Shown here: positions 26,996 to 35,366 of the stretch, one piece after another
Layout: each line of letters opens with the position of its first letter
How positions within the stretch are numbered: position 1 is the first letter of the stretch
Assembly (NCBI GenBank): GCA_964402505.1
Contig: CAYOCP010000009.1
Span: forward strand, 62,001-126,000
Length of the DNA stretch: 64,000 bases
Origin: SLRI01 sp964402505
GTDB lineage: Bacteria; Pseudomonadota; Alphaproteobacteria; Geminicoccales; Geminicoccaceae
Direction: 5' to 3'
Notes under the pieces: model-generated
Told to the model about the DNA's origin: nothing
Seen by the model: only the letters and a program-made list of their open reading frames with translations
Database searches by the model: none
Made by a program: the position numbers and the translations under genes

Positions 26996-27011
26996 TGTGA
27001 CGAACGTCACA
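26996..27011. promoter_or_regulatory. CRP-type palindrome upstream of the methyltransferase group
   Basis: TGTGACGAACGTCACA is a perfect 7-2-7 palindrome and matches the CRP consensus TGTGA-N6-TCACA exactly. It lies 80 bp before the ATG at 27091, a plausible activator position. A cAMP-making cyclase is encoded at 13274-14590, but no CRP gene is in the window. Confidence 0.55.
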
Positions 27012-27090
27012 GTTTCCACCTGCGGATCGTGAAATTGAACGAGAGCAGTGCGTCGGGCGGTTGCATGGCGAGGCGGGCACGGCTCCAACG

Positions 27091-27579
27091 ATGAGCCGTC
27101 TCGACAGCTTCATCAGGCGGCTCGAAGCCCAGCGTGCCTGCCTCGACGCCGCCGCCCGGGCAATTGCCGGGATACCCGGTCTGGTGTTCGAGCTCGGCCT
27201 CGGCAACGGACGAACGTACGACCACATGAGGCAATTATTGCCCGACCGGCGGATCGTCGTGTTCGAGCGAGATCCGCAACCGCATCCCGGCTGCGTGCCG
27301 GCGGTGGACGACATGATCGTCGGCGACCTCGAATCGGTCCTGCCCGAGGTGGCGAGCCAATGGGCCGGACGGGTCGCTCTCGTTCACAGCGATATCGGCA
27401 CCGGCGATCTCGAGCGGAATCGCGGCGTCGCCGCGGAACTTGCACTGCTGCTGCCGCCGTTTCTGGTTCCCGGTGGGATCATCGTCAGCGATCAACCCCT
27501 CGCCTCCGCGAAGCTCGCTCCGCGAGCGACGCCACCGCCTGTGCTCGCCGACCGGTACTTCCTCTATGAACGCCGTTGA
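27091..27579 (+). CDS. SAM-dependent methyltransferase-fold protein (Methyltransf_17-like)
   Basis: A 162-residue protein with the class I SAM-fold glycine loop in LVFELGLGNGRTYDHMRQLL, an acidic residue ending strand 2 (IVVFERDP) and a C-terminal GGIIVSDQPL. It resembles the small Methyltransf_17 family of unknown substrate. ATG 27091 was taken because the similarity starts there; an in-frame TTG at 27061 is the alternative. It begins a plus-strand group with the MBL hydrolase (24 bp later) and a second methyltransferase, all downstream of the CRP-like site. Confidence 0.75.
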   Translation: MSRLDSFIRRLEAQRACLDAAARAIAGIPGLVFELGLGNGRTYDHMRQLLPDRRIVVFERDPQPHPGCVPAVDDMIVGDLESVLPEVASQWAGRVALVHSDIGTGDLERNRGVAAELALLLPPFLVPGGIIVSDQPLASAKLAPRATPPPVLADRYFLYERR

Positions 27580-27603
27580 TCCAGCCTCGGCATCTCCGCG
27601 GCG

Positions 27604-28446
27604 ATGGCGATGACATCACCGCCTTTCACCATGCGCTTCTGGGGTGTGCGCGGCACCGTCGCCTGCCCGCAGGAGCCGATGATGCGGTACGGCGGCAACA
27701 CTTCGTGCATCGAGGTCGATTGCGGCGGTGACCGGCTGATCTTCGATGCCGGAACCGGCCTTCGCCTGCTCGGCAATCACCTTTCGGCGACCGACGACCG
27801 CAGGGCCGCGCATCTCTTCTTCACCCACACCCATATCGACCACATCGCCGGCCTGCCCTTCTTCAAGCCGGCCTACAGCCGCGACAACCGGTTCGAGTTC
27901 TGGGCCGGGCATTTGCGTGCGCACGGCTCGACGCTGCGGGAGGTTCTGGTGCAACTCATGCAGCCGCCGCTCTTTCCCGTACCGCTCGGCATCATGCATG
28001 CCTGCGTGTGCTTCCACGATTTCCAGCCCGGCGAGGTCCTCACGCCCTATGCCGGGGTGGTCCTGCGCACGCTCGGCCTGAACCATCCTGGCAGTGCCAC
28101 GGGCTATCGGATCGAGTTCGGCGGTCGGGTGATGTGCATCGTGACGGACGTGGAGCATCGCATCGGGGTTCGCGACGAGCAGATCGTCGAGTTCATCCGT
28201 GGCAGCGACATCGTGGTCTACGATTGCACCTACACGGACGAGGAGTACCCGCGATATGTCGGCTGGGGGCACTCGACCTGGCAGGAGGGGGTCAGACTTT
28301 GCGACGCGGCTGGCGCAGGCCGCCTCGTGGCGTTTCATCACGACCCCGAGCACGACGACGCCTTTCTCGACGACGTTGCACGCAAGATGGCGCGCGAGCG
28401 GCCGGGCTCCGTGGTGGCAGCCGAAGGGCTGACGCTGCGACCGTGA
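27604..28446 (+). CDS. MBL-fold metallohydrolase
   Basis: A 280-residue metallo-beta-lactamase-fold hydrolase. The dizinc motif HTHIDH is at residues 75-80 (FFTHTHIDHIAGLPFF), with further likely ligands in GLNHPGSATGYRIEF, IVTDVEHR and VAFHHDPEHDD. The N-terminus (MRFWGVRGTVACP) is that of a subgroup often annotated as phosphodiesterase or RNase Z-like and sometimes fused to signalling domains. The exact substrate, possibly a cyclic nucleotide or phosphodiester, is not known. Its stop overlaps the next gene's start (GTGA). Confidence 0.85.
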   Translation: MAMTSPPFTMRFWGVRGTVACPQEPMMRYGGNTSCIEVDCGGDRLIFDAGTGLRLLGNHLSATDDRRAAHLFFTHTHIDHIAGLPFFKPAYSRDNRFEFWAGHLRAHGSTLREVLVQLMQPPLFPVPLGIMHACVCFHDFQPGEVLTPYAGVVLRTLGLNHPGSATGYRIEFGGRVMCIVTDVEHRIGVRDEQIVEFIRGSDIVVYDCTYTDEEYPRYVGWGHSTWQEGVRLCDAAGAGRLVAFHHDPEHDDAFLDDVARKMARERPGSVVAAEGLTLRP

Positions 28447-29228
28447 GCGGCCGGGCGGGCTACTTCATCCCCTACCGCTACGCGGCCGCTACCGGCCCTT
28501 GCGACTACCCGGCGATTGCTCCCGTCTTCGACGCGGCCAGAGCACGCTTTGGGCGCTTCCTCCAGAGCATCGAGGCCTACGCCTCGGGCTTCGCCCGCTT
28601 CGGCGGCGAGCCGCCAGCCCCGCGCTTCGAGCAGGACTGGTTTCCAAGGCTGGACGCCTGCGCGGCTTACACCATGGTTCGAGAGCGGCGACCGGGAATG
28701 ATCGTCGAGATCGGCTGCGGGCACTCGACCCGGATCATGGCGCGCGCCACACAGGAATCGGGTGCCGCGACGCGCCACATCTGCATCGACCCGGCACCAC
28801 GGGCGGGGCTGCGGGGCCTCGCGGTCGAGCATGTCGGCGCAACGCTGGACCGCCTCGACGCGAGCTTGCTCGCCATGATGGCCCAGGCCGACCTCCTGTT
28901 CATCGATTCCAGTCACATTGCCGTGCCGGGCAGCGATGTCGATCGCCTGGTGAACGGCGTCCTGCCTGGGTTGCGGCCGGGCGCGGACATCCATTTCCAC
29001 GACATCTTCCTCCCGCACGCCTATCCGAAAGAGTGGTCGTGGCGAGGCTACAACGAGCAATTGCTGGTGGCGGCCCTGCTGTCCGGCGGCGGCTACGAGG
29101 TCCGCTTCGCCAGCGCGTTCGTGGTCCGCCACATGCGGCAAGCGCTGGCATCGACCTCCATCAGCGCCTTGCCCCTCATGCCGGGCGCCATCGAAAGCAG
29201 CCTCTGGCTGCGCAAGCGAAGTTGCTGA
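28443..29228 (+). CDS. Class I SAM-dependent methyltransferase (Methyltransf_24-like)
   Basis: A 261-residue protein with a SAM loop in GMIVEIGCGHSTRIMA, a strand-2 acidic residue in ICIDPAPR, a DLLFIDSSH motif after strand 4, and ADIHFHDIFLPHAYP. These are typical of FkbM/Methyltransf_24 relatives found in surface-glycan or secondary-metabolite clusters. The GTG start overlaps the MBL stop by 4 bp. The gene converges on the binding-protein gene at 29229 with no gap, so the two transcripts must overlap. Confidence 0.8.
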   Translation: MSGRAGYFIPYRYAAATGPCDYPAIAPVFDAARARFGRFLQSIEAYASGFARFGGEPPAPRFEQDWFPRLDACAAYTMVRERRPGMIVEIGCGHSTRIMARATQESGAATRHICIDPAPRAGLRGLAVEHVGATLDRLDASLLAMMAQADLLFIDSSHIAVPGSDVDRLVNGVLPGLRPGADIHFHDIFLPHAYPKEWSWRGYNEQLLVAALLSGGGYEVRFASAFVVRHMRQALASTSISALPLMPGAIESSLWLRKRSC

Positions 29229-31064
29229 CTACTCGGCGTACCAGAACGTGTCCGGTCTGTAGATGCCGATCTGGCCCTGCGGCTGCCAGCTGTAAGCCGC
29301 GGTTACCGGCACGTTGCGCAGGGTGGTGCGGACCGCGACCGGCTGCTGGACGTTGGCGATGAGGCCGACCGTGTAGCACTGGTCGGCGTAGAGACTCAGC
29401 ATTTCTCGCCAGACCTCGGCTCGACCCGAGGTGTCGCTGGCACGGCTCCATTTGTGGAAAAGCTCGAGCAGCCGGGCCGCCGCGGGATCGTCCGGCGGCT
29501 CGCCGGCCTCGCCCTTGGTCTCGAAATATTGCCCCCACATCGGCCATTGCGGCTGATCGTACTGGTTGGTCGGCGCGAATTCCTTGGGGCTCATGTCGGC
29601 GGTCGGGATGCCGTTCTCGATGCCGTACCAGATGGTCATCAACGCCTCGCCGGAGAAGATGCGATTGCGCAGGACCTCGCGTTCGGCCGGCCTCGTGTGG
29701 ATGACGAAGCCGATCTTGGCAAAATCGTCGCGGACGAGCTCGAGGACATCCGCCTGCTCGCTGTCCTCGCCGGCCGTCTCGACCACCAGCTCGAGAGGGC
29801 GGCCGTCGGGCAGCAGCCGGATCCCGCGGCCGTCACGCTGATCAAGCCCGAGCTCGTCGAGGAGCGCATTGGCCTCGGCCGGCTCGTGGCCGAGGCAGGC
29901 GGCGGCAACCTCCGGTGAATAGAGGGGACTGTCCGCGAGGATCGTGTTGTTCGATGGGGTCGCCAGACCGTAATAGAGATACTGCGACATGGCCTCGCGA
30001 TCGATCGCCAGAGAAAGCGCCTTGCGAAAGCGGACATCGCGAAAGAGATCGCGCCAGACGGGATCGGCGGCATTCAGATTGGGATAGAGCGCCAGATGCG
30101 CACCCCGCGCCTCCGGCCAGAGGCGCACCTCGAGCCCGCTGCGCTGCTCGCTTTCCTTCAGGAAGGTGTAATCGCGAAAGGCCAGCCCGCGTGACTGAAG
30201 ATCGGTGTCGCCGGCTCCCGTCTTGATCGGAATGAGGCGCCCGTCGATCACGTCGAGGATGACCCGGTCGATATAGGGCAGTTGCACGCCATTGGCGTCG
30301 ACGCGATGGAAATTCGGATTGCGCTCGGCGATGAAACGCTCGGCGGGTCCGGGCGTGACGAGACGCCACGGCTGCAGTGTCGGCAGGTCGGGATTGTCGA
30401 ACTGGCTCATCCGCTCCCGGCGTTGGAACAACTGCGCCCAGTCGCGCGCGTTGTCCTCGCGCACCAGCCGGGCCAGCTCGTCGGGATCGGCGTAGGCTTC
30501 GTGGAATTGCTTCAGATAATGGGCCGGCGCGTAGATGAAGAGCGGCGATGCCGCCGCAATCTCGGGAAGGAAGAAGGGGTTGGGCTTGGACCACGTGTAG
30601 CGGATGGTCCGGTCGTCAACGACTTCCACCACCGGCAATTCGCCATCCACCACCATCTGGATGGGCGGACCCACCGGCGAAAGCGCCTCGTTCAGCGCCA
30701 TGTCCTCCCAGTAGAACCGCAGATCCTCGGTGGTGAAGGGCTCGCCGTCGGACCAGAGATGACCTTCGCGCAACTTGAAGGTGAAGATGCGCCCCTCCTC
30801 CTCGGTAAAATCCTCGAGGATGTCGGCCTCGAGCTCGAGGTCCGGCGTGTACGCGACGAGGCGGGCGAAACCGTAGACATAGAGGAGGCGGGTATCACGG
30901 GTTCTGCTGACCAGCATGCGCAGGTCGCCCCCCGTCTGCCCGAGCTCCGTCATCTCGGCCACACTTGGCTGCAAAGGTGGGCCCGCCGTCACGATCTGCG
31001 GCGTTGCGACCAGCGCCAGGAGTGCTCCGATCGAGCCCGCCAGCGAAATGCCGGAGCTGTTCAT
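29229..31064 (-). CDS. ABC transporter substrate-binding protein, SBP family 5
   Basis: A 611-residue periplasmic binding protein with a signal peptide (cleavage near VTAGP). The family-5 body follows: TFKLREGHLWSDGEPFTTED, FRKALSLAIDREAMSQYLYYG and the C-terminal lobe. Family 5 binds peptides, opines or sugars. The protein is somewhat longer than usual (~530). It is the last gene of a glycan operon, overlapping the ATPase gene (ATGA); no permease genes are adjacent. Confidence 0.9.
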   Translation of the reverse strand: MNSSGISLAGSIGALLALVATPQIVTAGPPLQPSVAEMTELGQTGGDLRMLVSRTRDTRLLYVYGFARLVAYTPDLELEADILEDFTEEEGRIFTFKLREGHLWSDGEPFTTEDLRFYWEDMALNEALSPVGPPIQMVVDGELPVVEVVDDRTIRYTWSKPNPFFLPEIAAASPLFIYAPAHYLKQFHEAYADPDELARLVREDNARDWAQLFQRRERMSQFDNPDLPTLQPWRLVTPGPAERFIAERNPNFHRVDANGVQLPYIDRVILDVIDGRLIPIKTGAGDTDLQSRGLAFRDYTFLKESEQRSGLEVRLWPEARGAHLALYPNLNAADPVWRDLFRDVRFRKALSLAIDREAMSQYLYYGLATPSNNTILADSPLYSPEVAAACLGHEPAEANALLDELGLDQRDGRGIRLLPDGRPLELVVETAGEDSEQADVLELVRDDFAKIGFVIHTRPAEREVLRNRIFSGEALMTIWYGIENGIPTADMSPKEFAPTNQYDQPQWPMWGQYFETKGEAGEPPDDPAAARLLELFHKWSRASDTSGRAEVWREMLSLYADQCYTVGLIANVQQPVAVRTTLRNVPVTAAYSWQPQGQIGIYRPDTFWYAE

Positions 31065-32908
31065 CCGTTCACCCGTACGAAATGACTGAGGCCGCAAGGT
31101 ATCAGCGTTCCGGAGTGGCCGTCCAGCCGGTACGGATCGGGCCACGCGGTCGGCTCCGAGGCGCGACCGGCCAAGAGTTCGGCGAAGTCGAGGGGATGAT
31201 CGAGATCCGGCTCGGGCACCGCGGCGAGCAGGGCCTTGGTGTAGGGATGCTGCGGATCATCGAAGAGGCTGTTGGTATCGGCGAGCTCGACGACGCGGCC
31301 GGCGCACATCACCGCGACCCGATGGGCGAGGTAGCGGACGACCGCCAGATTGTGCGAGATGAAGAGGTATGTCAGGCCAAGCTCCGCCTGAAGGTCCTTG
31401 AGAAGGTTCAGGATCTGCGCCTGCACCGAGACGTCGAGCGCCGATACCGGCTCGTCGCAGAGCAGCAGGCTGGGTTCGAGAGCGAGGGCGCGGGCGATGC
31501 CGATGCGCTGCCGCTGCCCGCCGGAGAAGCTGTGCGGATAGCGTCGTGAATGCCGCTTGTTGAGGCCGACGGCGTCGAGCAGCGTCGCGACCCGCGCCGC
31601 CCGACTAGCCGCATCCCCGATGTTGTGGATCAGCAGGGGCTCCGCCACGATCTCCTCGACCGTCATGCGCGGATTGAGCGAGCCGAAGGGGTCCTGGAAG
31701 ATGTACTGAATCTTCTTCCTCAGCTCGAGGAGTGCCGCATCCTCGAGCGCCAGAACGTCGATCTCGGCCGTACCGTCGCGAAAGAGAACGCGTCCTGCGT
31801 CCGGAGTCAGCCCCCGCATGATCAGCTTGCTGACCGTCGTCTTGCCGCAGCCACTTTCGCCGACCAGCGCCAGACATTCGCGACGATGCACGGTGAACGA
31901 GACATCGTCGACGGCCTTCACGATCCGGCGTTCGGCGCCGAGCATGCCGGTTCGCCGACCGATGAAGGTCTTGCGCAGGCCCTCGACCCGCAGCAGCCAG
32001 TCGGAGTTTGGCCGGTGCGGCGCATGATGGGTCCGGTCACCGCAACCGTTCGCCTCGGCATCGCTGATCGACTGGAGCCGAGCTTGCGGGTCCATGCCGA
32101 TCGTCGGCACGGCCTGAAGGAGAGCCTTGAGGTAGGGATGGCGTGGCGAGCGGATCAGGTCTTCGCTCGGCCCCTTCTCCATGACCCGGCCGCGATACAT
32201 CACGACAACCTCGTCGGCGACATTGGCCACCACACCCAGATCATGGGTGATGAAGAGGACGGCCATGCCGAGCTCGGCCTTGAGATCCTCGATGAGCTTC
32301 AGGATCTGCGCCTGGATCGTGACGTCGAGGGCCGTCGTCGGCTCGTCGGCGATCAGCAGCGCCGGGCGGCAGATCAGCGCCATGGCGATCATCGCCCGCT
32401 GCCGCAGCCCCCCCGAGAGCTCGAAGGTGTAGGTGCTGAATGCGCGATCGGCGCGCGGGAAACCGACCTTCTCGAGGACCTCGATGGTGGCGCGCCGCGC
32501 CGCCTCGCGGTCATCCTCGATATGCAGGCGGTACGCTTCCCCGATCTGGTCGCCGATTGTGTGCAGCGGCGACAGCGAGCTCATCGGCTCCTGGAAGATG
32601 ATCGAGATCCGGCCACCGCGAATCTTCCGCCTCTCCCGGCCGTTCGGGTCCATCCTTGCGAGGTCGCGCGGCTCACCGGGCAGCAGCGGATCGTCGAACA
32701 GGATGGACCCCCTGTGGATGCGCGCCGACTTGGGCAGGATGCCGAGAATGGCATGCGACACGACGGTCTTGCCCGATCCGCTCTCGCCGACGATCGCCGT
32801 CGTGCGGTTGGCGGCGATATCGAAGGAAACGCCGCGGACCGCCTCGACCGTCCCTTCGTCAGCAGCAAAGCTCACATGGAGGTCACGAACAGCGATCAGC
32901 GGGTTCAT
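31061..32908 (-). CDS. Fused double ABC ATPase, DppD/DppF (peptide/opine) type
   Basis: A 615-residue protein with two complete ABC nucleotide-binding domains. Domain 1 has Walker A GESGSGKT, signature LSGGLRQRAMIAMAL and Walker B ALLIADEPTTALD. Domain 2 has GESGCGKT, FSGGQRQRIGIARAL and LLLCDEPVSALD. It would energise a family-5 importer with the following binding protein. Two permeases would be needed and are absent here. ATG 32908 has an AGGAAGG site; the gene overlaps the deacetylase end by 26 bp. Confidence 0.93.
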   Translation of the reverse strand: MNPLIAVRDLHVSFAADEGTVEAVRGVSFDIAANRTTAIVGESGSGKTVVSHAILGILPKSARIHRGSILFDDPLLPGEPRDLARMDPNGRERRKIRGGRISIIFQEPMSSLSPLHTIGDQIGEAYRLHIEDDREAARRATIEVLEKVGFPRADRAFSTYTFELSGGLRQRAMIAMALICRPALLIADEPTTALDVTIQAQILKLIEDLKAELGMAVLFITHDLGVVANVADEVVVMYRGRVMEKGPSEDLIRSPRHPYLKALLQAVPTIGMDPQARLQSISDAEANGCGDRTHHAPHRPNSDWLLRVEGLRKTFIGRRTGMLGAERRIVKAVDDVSFTVHRRECLALVGESGCGKTTVSKLIMRGLTPDAGRVLFRDGTAEIDVLALEDAALLELRKKIQYIFQDPFGSLNPRMTVEEIVAEPLLIHNIGDAASRAARVATLLDAVGLNKRHSRRYPHSFSGGQRQRIGIARALALEPSLLLCDEPVSALDVSVQAQILNLLKDLQAELGLTYLFISHNLAVVRYLAHRVAVMCAGRVVELADTNSLFDDPQHPYTKALLAAVPEPDLDHPLDFAELLAGRASEPTAWPDPYRLDGHSGTLIPCGLSHFVRVNG

Positions 32909-33638
32909 GGGGAAGCCTTCCTGAAGCGGCAAACAGTGTTCGCGGCGCGATCCATCGGCAACGGTGCCTGGCCTCGAGTGCCGAGAAGAATCTCCCGAGC
33001 CTCGCCACGTCGTCGACCGTCATGACGAGATGATGTGACAGAATGCCGATGACGGGCAAACCGCCTTGTGCGAGGAGGTGCTCGACCTCGTCGATCAGCG
33101 TGCCGACCGGCTTCATCCGCCGATTCCCGCGCCAGTTTATGATATCGACATGCGTGTTGATCTGAACGAGGCCCAGAGCGGAACCTCGCCGATCATTCGA
33201 ATGGGTCGAGAGACCTGCATATCCGGCATCATGGAGGCGCTCGATCACCGGATCGGCAATCCGGTTCCAGGGCGGCACCAGAACCGGCAGGAAATCGGCA
33301 CCGAACGCCGAGCCCAGCCGCTCGGCGCCTCTGCGCAGCAGATCGAGACAATCGGCGGTCGCGGCCGTGCCGCCGAGCTCGATCGACTTCTCGCCCCTTC
33401 GCGCGTGGTTGGCATGGGTCCAGCCATGCTGCAGCACTTCCGCCGTGGGCTTGCCGCGGACGAGACGAACCGTCGCCTCATCGAGCCAGCCGGGGACGAC
33501 CGCGAGGCCGAGCGGTCGCGAATCGGCGCGTGACAGATCGAGCAAGGGCGCCAGTGACGGCGCGTTGCAGCCGGCATCATCATCCCGCCACCAGAGATGG
33601 AGATCGCGCTTCGTCACGGGCAAGTTGTCATGCCCCAT
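32883..33638 (-). CDS. Polysaccharide-deacetylase-like (NodB-fold) protein
   Basis: A 251-residue cytosolic-looking protein with carbohydrate-esterase-4 traits: WWRDDDAG near the start in place of the metal-binding Asp motif, and LQHGWTHANH as the His motif. LVPPWNRI follows, then a C-terminal LSHHLVM. It probably removes acetyl groups from a glycan or glycolipid, though such divergent members may act on small molecules. ATG 33638 is used; an in-frame GTG is 6 bp upstream. It overlaps the phosphatase gene at its start and the ATPase gene at its end. Confidence 0.78.
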   Translation of the reverse strand: MGHDNLPVTKRDLHLWWRDDDAGCNAPSLAPLLDLSRADSRPLGLAVVPGWLDEATVRLVRGKPTAEVLQHGWTHANHARRGEKSIELGGTAATADCLDLLRRGAERLGSAFGADFLPVLVPPWNRIADPVIERLHDAGYAGLSTHSNDRRGSALGLVQINTHVDIINWRGNRRMKPVGTLIDEVEHLLAQGGLPVIGILSHHLVMTVDDVARLGRFFSALEARHRCRWIAPRTLFAASGRLPHEPADRCS

Positions 33639-34218
33639 TGCCACCGAGCGCCGCCTGACCGACCAGGCTGAGCGCCCCGAAGGAATCGATCTCCATCAGG
33701 AGGGCGGCATCGTCGGCGACCTCGAGCGGCGGGGGCCCGAGCATGTCCCAGCCGCTGGCAAGGGCCAGAAGGGCGCGTCGCACGCCTTTGTGGGTGATGG
33801 CGAGCGCATCGTGCCCGTCGTCGGCACGGCACCGCAGCCAGGGCGCCAGCCGCACCATGACCTCTCGCGGGCTTTCGCCTCCAGGAGGGCAGAAATCGAG
33901 CCCGCGTGCTTCGTTGGCCGCCAGATGGGAGCCGAGCTCGAAGCGGAGGTCGGCGAGCCGACGGCCTTCGAACTCGCCCCAGTCCATCTCGATGAGCTCG
34001 GGCGCCACGCGGGCGGCTTCGAAGCCGAGCAGCTCCGCGGTCCGCCTGGCGCGCCGCAGCGGGCTGACCCAGCAGGGCAGATGGCGCCAACAGGCCGGAC
34101 AGCGCCAGCCGAGAACTTCCTGCTCGCCGGCACCGTCGAGCACCGTATCGGCCCGTCCCTGCAAGCGTCCTTGCCGGTTCCATGCCGTTCGACCATGGCG
34201 CAGGGCGATCAAGAGCAT
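33628..34218 (-). CDS. Histidine phosphatase (phosphoglycerate-mutase-like)
   Basis: A 196-residue enzyme with the RHG motif (IALRHGRTAWNRQGRLQG) that carries the phosphorylated His. A second Arg lies in VSPLRRARRTAELLG, an acid in MDWGEFEGR, and a second His in LAITHKGVRRALL. It likely dephosphorylates a sugar phosphate or nucleotide sugar intermediate of the surrounding glycan operon; this is inferred from position. It overlaps the upstream glycosyltransferase by 10 bp. Confidence 0.88.
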   Translation of the reverse strand: MLLIALRHGRTAWNRQGRLQGRADTVLDGAGEQEVLGWRCPACWRHLPCWVSPLRRARRTAELLGFEAARVAPELIEMDWGEFEGRRLADLRFELGSHLAANEARGLDFCPPGGESPREVMVRLAPWLRCRADDGHDALAITHKGVRRALLALASGWDMLGPPPLEVADDAALLMEIDSFGALSLVGQAALGGNGA

Positions 34219-35366
34219 CGCGGTTCTTGCGCGATTGAGCTCGCCTCCGCCAGGACCTCCGTCATTCGCGCCCTGGCGACATCAGGGCTGTGTCGTTCCT
34301 CGAACCGTGCCAGCGCGCCGGCGGCGAGATGCCGGCGCAGTTTCGGATCGCCGACGAGACGGTCCATGAAGGCCGCCAGCTGCCGTGCCGATCGTCCCTT
34401 CACGAGGACGCCATTGACCTCGTGCGCCACGAGATCCGAGACACCACCCTCGTCACAGGCGACGACCGGCAGGCCGAGCGCCAGCGCCTCGAGGATCGCC
34501 ATGCCATAAGCTTCCTCGAGCGCCGGCCAGACGAAAACGTCCGCAACGCTCAGAACCCTTGCCACCGCCTCGCTCTCGACCCGGCCAAGGAAACGCACGC
34601 GGTCGCCCGCAGCACCCGTCAGCAGTGCCCGCACCTCGTCCGCATTGTCGCCATCGCCGATCACGAGCAGCCGCCAATCCCTGTTGCGCATGGCGGCAAG
34701 ACTGTGAGCGAGCAGCCGGTAGGACCGGGTCTTGATGTCGTCGCGCATCATGGCGACGGTCACCAGCCATACCGGCTCCAGCGGCAGTGCCAACATGTCC
34801 GAGAGGTCGCGCCGGACACTTCGAGGGTTCTTCGGCGGCTCCATGCGCTGTGCCAGGAAGGGCGGGAAGAGAACCACCTTTCGAGGATCCCCGAGCCATT
34901 CGACGAGGCCGGCCGCATCGACACCCGTCATGGCCAGGACCCTGGCGGCCGTATTGACGCCGTCGACCGTCGCCCGGTGGCCGAGATCCCAGGCTCCCCC
35001 CGCCCGCTTGCCGGCCACGGAGGCCTCGGCGACGACATAGGGGATGCAGAGACCGGCGGCGACCGCCGGCCCGAGCCAGTCGGGCGCCTTGTAGTAGGAA
35101 TGGTAGGTGAACCAGATGTCGGGGGCCGGCTCGATCCTCGTCCTCCAATTGCTGACCAATCGAGAGCCCTCGATCGTGGCTGCGTCCCGGATCGCCTTTT
35201 GCCGATCCGGATCGCCGAGACGGTCCAGGCTTCGCAGTGATGATGCGATCTCGACATGGTGGCCCGACGCCTCGAGCAGGCTTCGGAAGGCACGGGCCAT
35301 GCGTCGGTCGCCGGAGGGGGTCGGATGGTCCACGGGCTTCAAGGGCGCATAGAAGGCCACACGCAT
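34209..35366 (-). CDS. Glycosyltransferase family 4
   Basis: A 385-residue GT-B-fold retaining glycosyltransferase. The N-terminal acceptor domain opens MRVAFYAPLKPVDHPTPSGD, and the C-terminal donor domain contains LLVIGDGDNADEVRALL, VRFLGRVESEAVARVL and the EX7E region in LEEAYGMAILEALALGLPVVACDEGG. It overlaps its neighbours by 1 and 10 bp in the glycan operon. Donor sugar and acceptor are unknown. Confidence 0.9.
   Translation of the reverse strand: MRVAFYAPLKPVDHPTPSGDRRMARAFRSLLEASGHHVEIASSLRSLDRLGDPDRQKAIRDAATIEGSRLVSNWRTRIEPAPDIWFTYHSYYKAPDWLGPAVAAGLCIPYVVAEASVAGKRAGGAWDLGHRATVDGVNTAARVLAMTGVDAAGLVEWLGDPRKVVLFPPFLAQRMEPPKNPRSVRRDLSDMLALPLEPVWLVTVAMMRDDIKTRSYRLLAHSLAAMRNRDWRLLVIGDGDNADEVRALLTGAAGDRVRFLGRVESEAVARVLSVADVFVWPALEEAYGMAILEALALGLPVVACDEGGVSDLVAHEVNGVLVKGRSARQLAAFMDRLVGDPKLRRHLAAGALARFEERHSPDVARARMTEVLAEASSIAQEPRCS

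Noticed and set aside
24548..27088. 846-codon minus-strand frame
   Set aside because: Antisense to the subtilase with an intact catalytic triad; composition (His/Arg-rich) is that of a GC-rich shadow.
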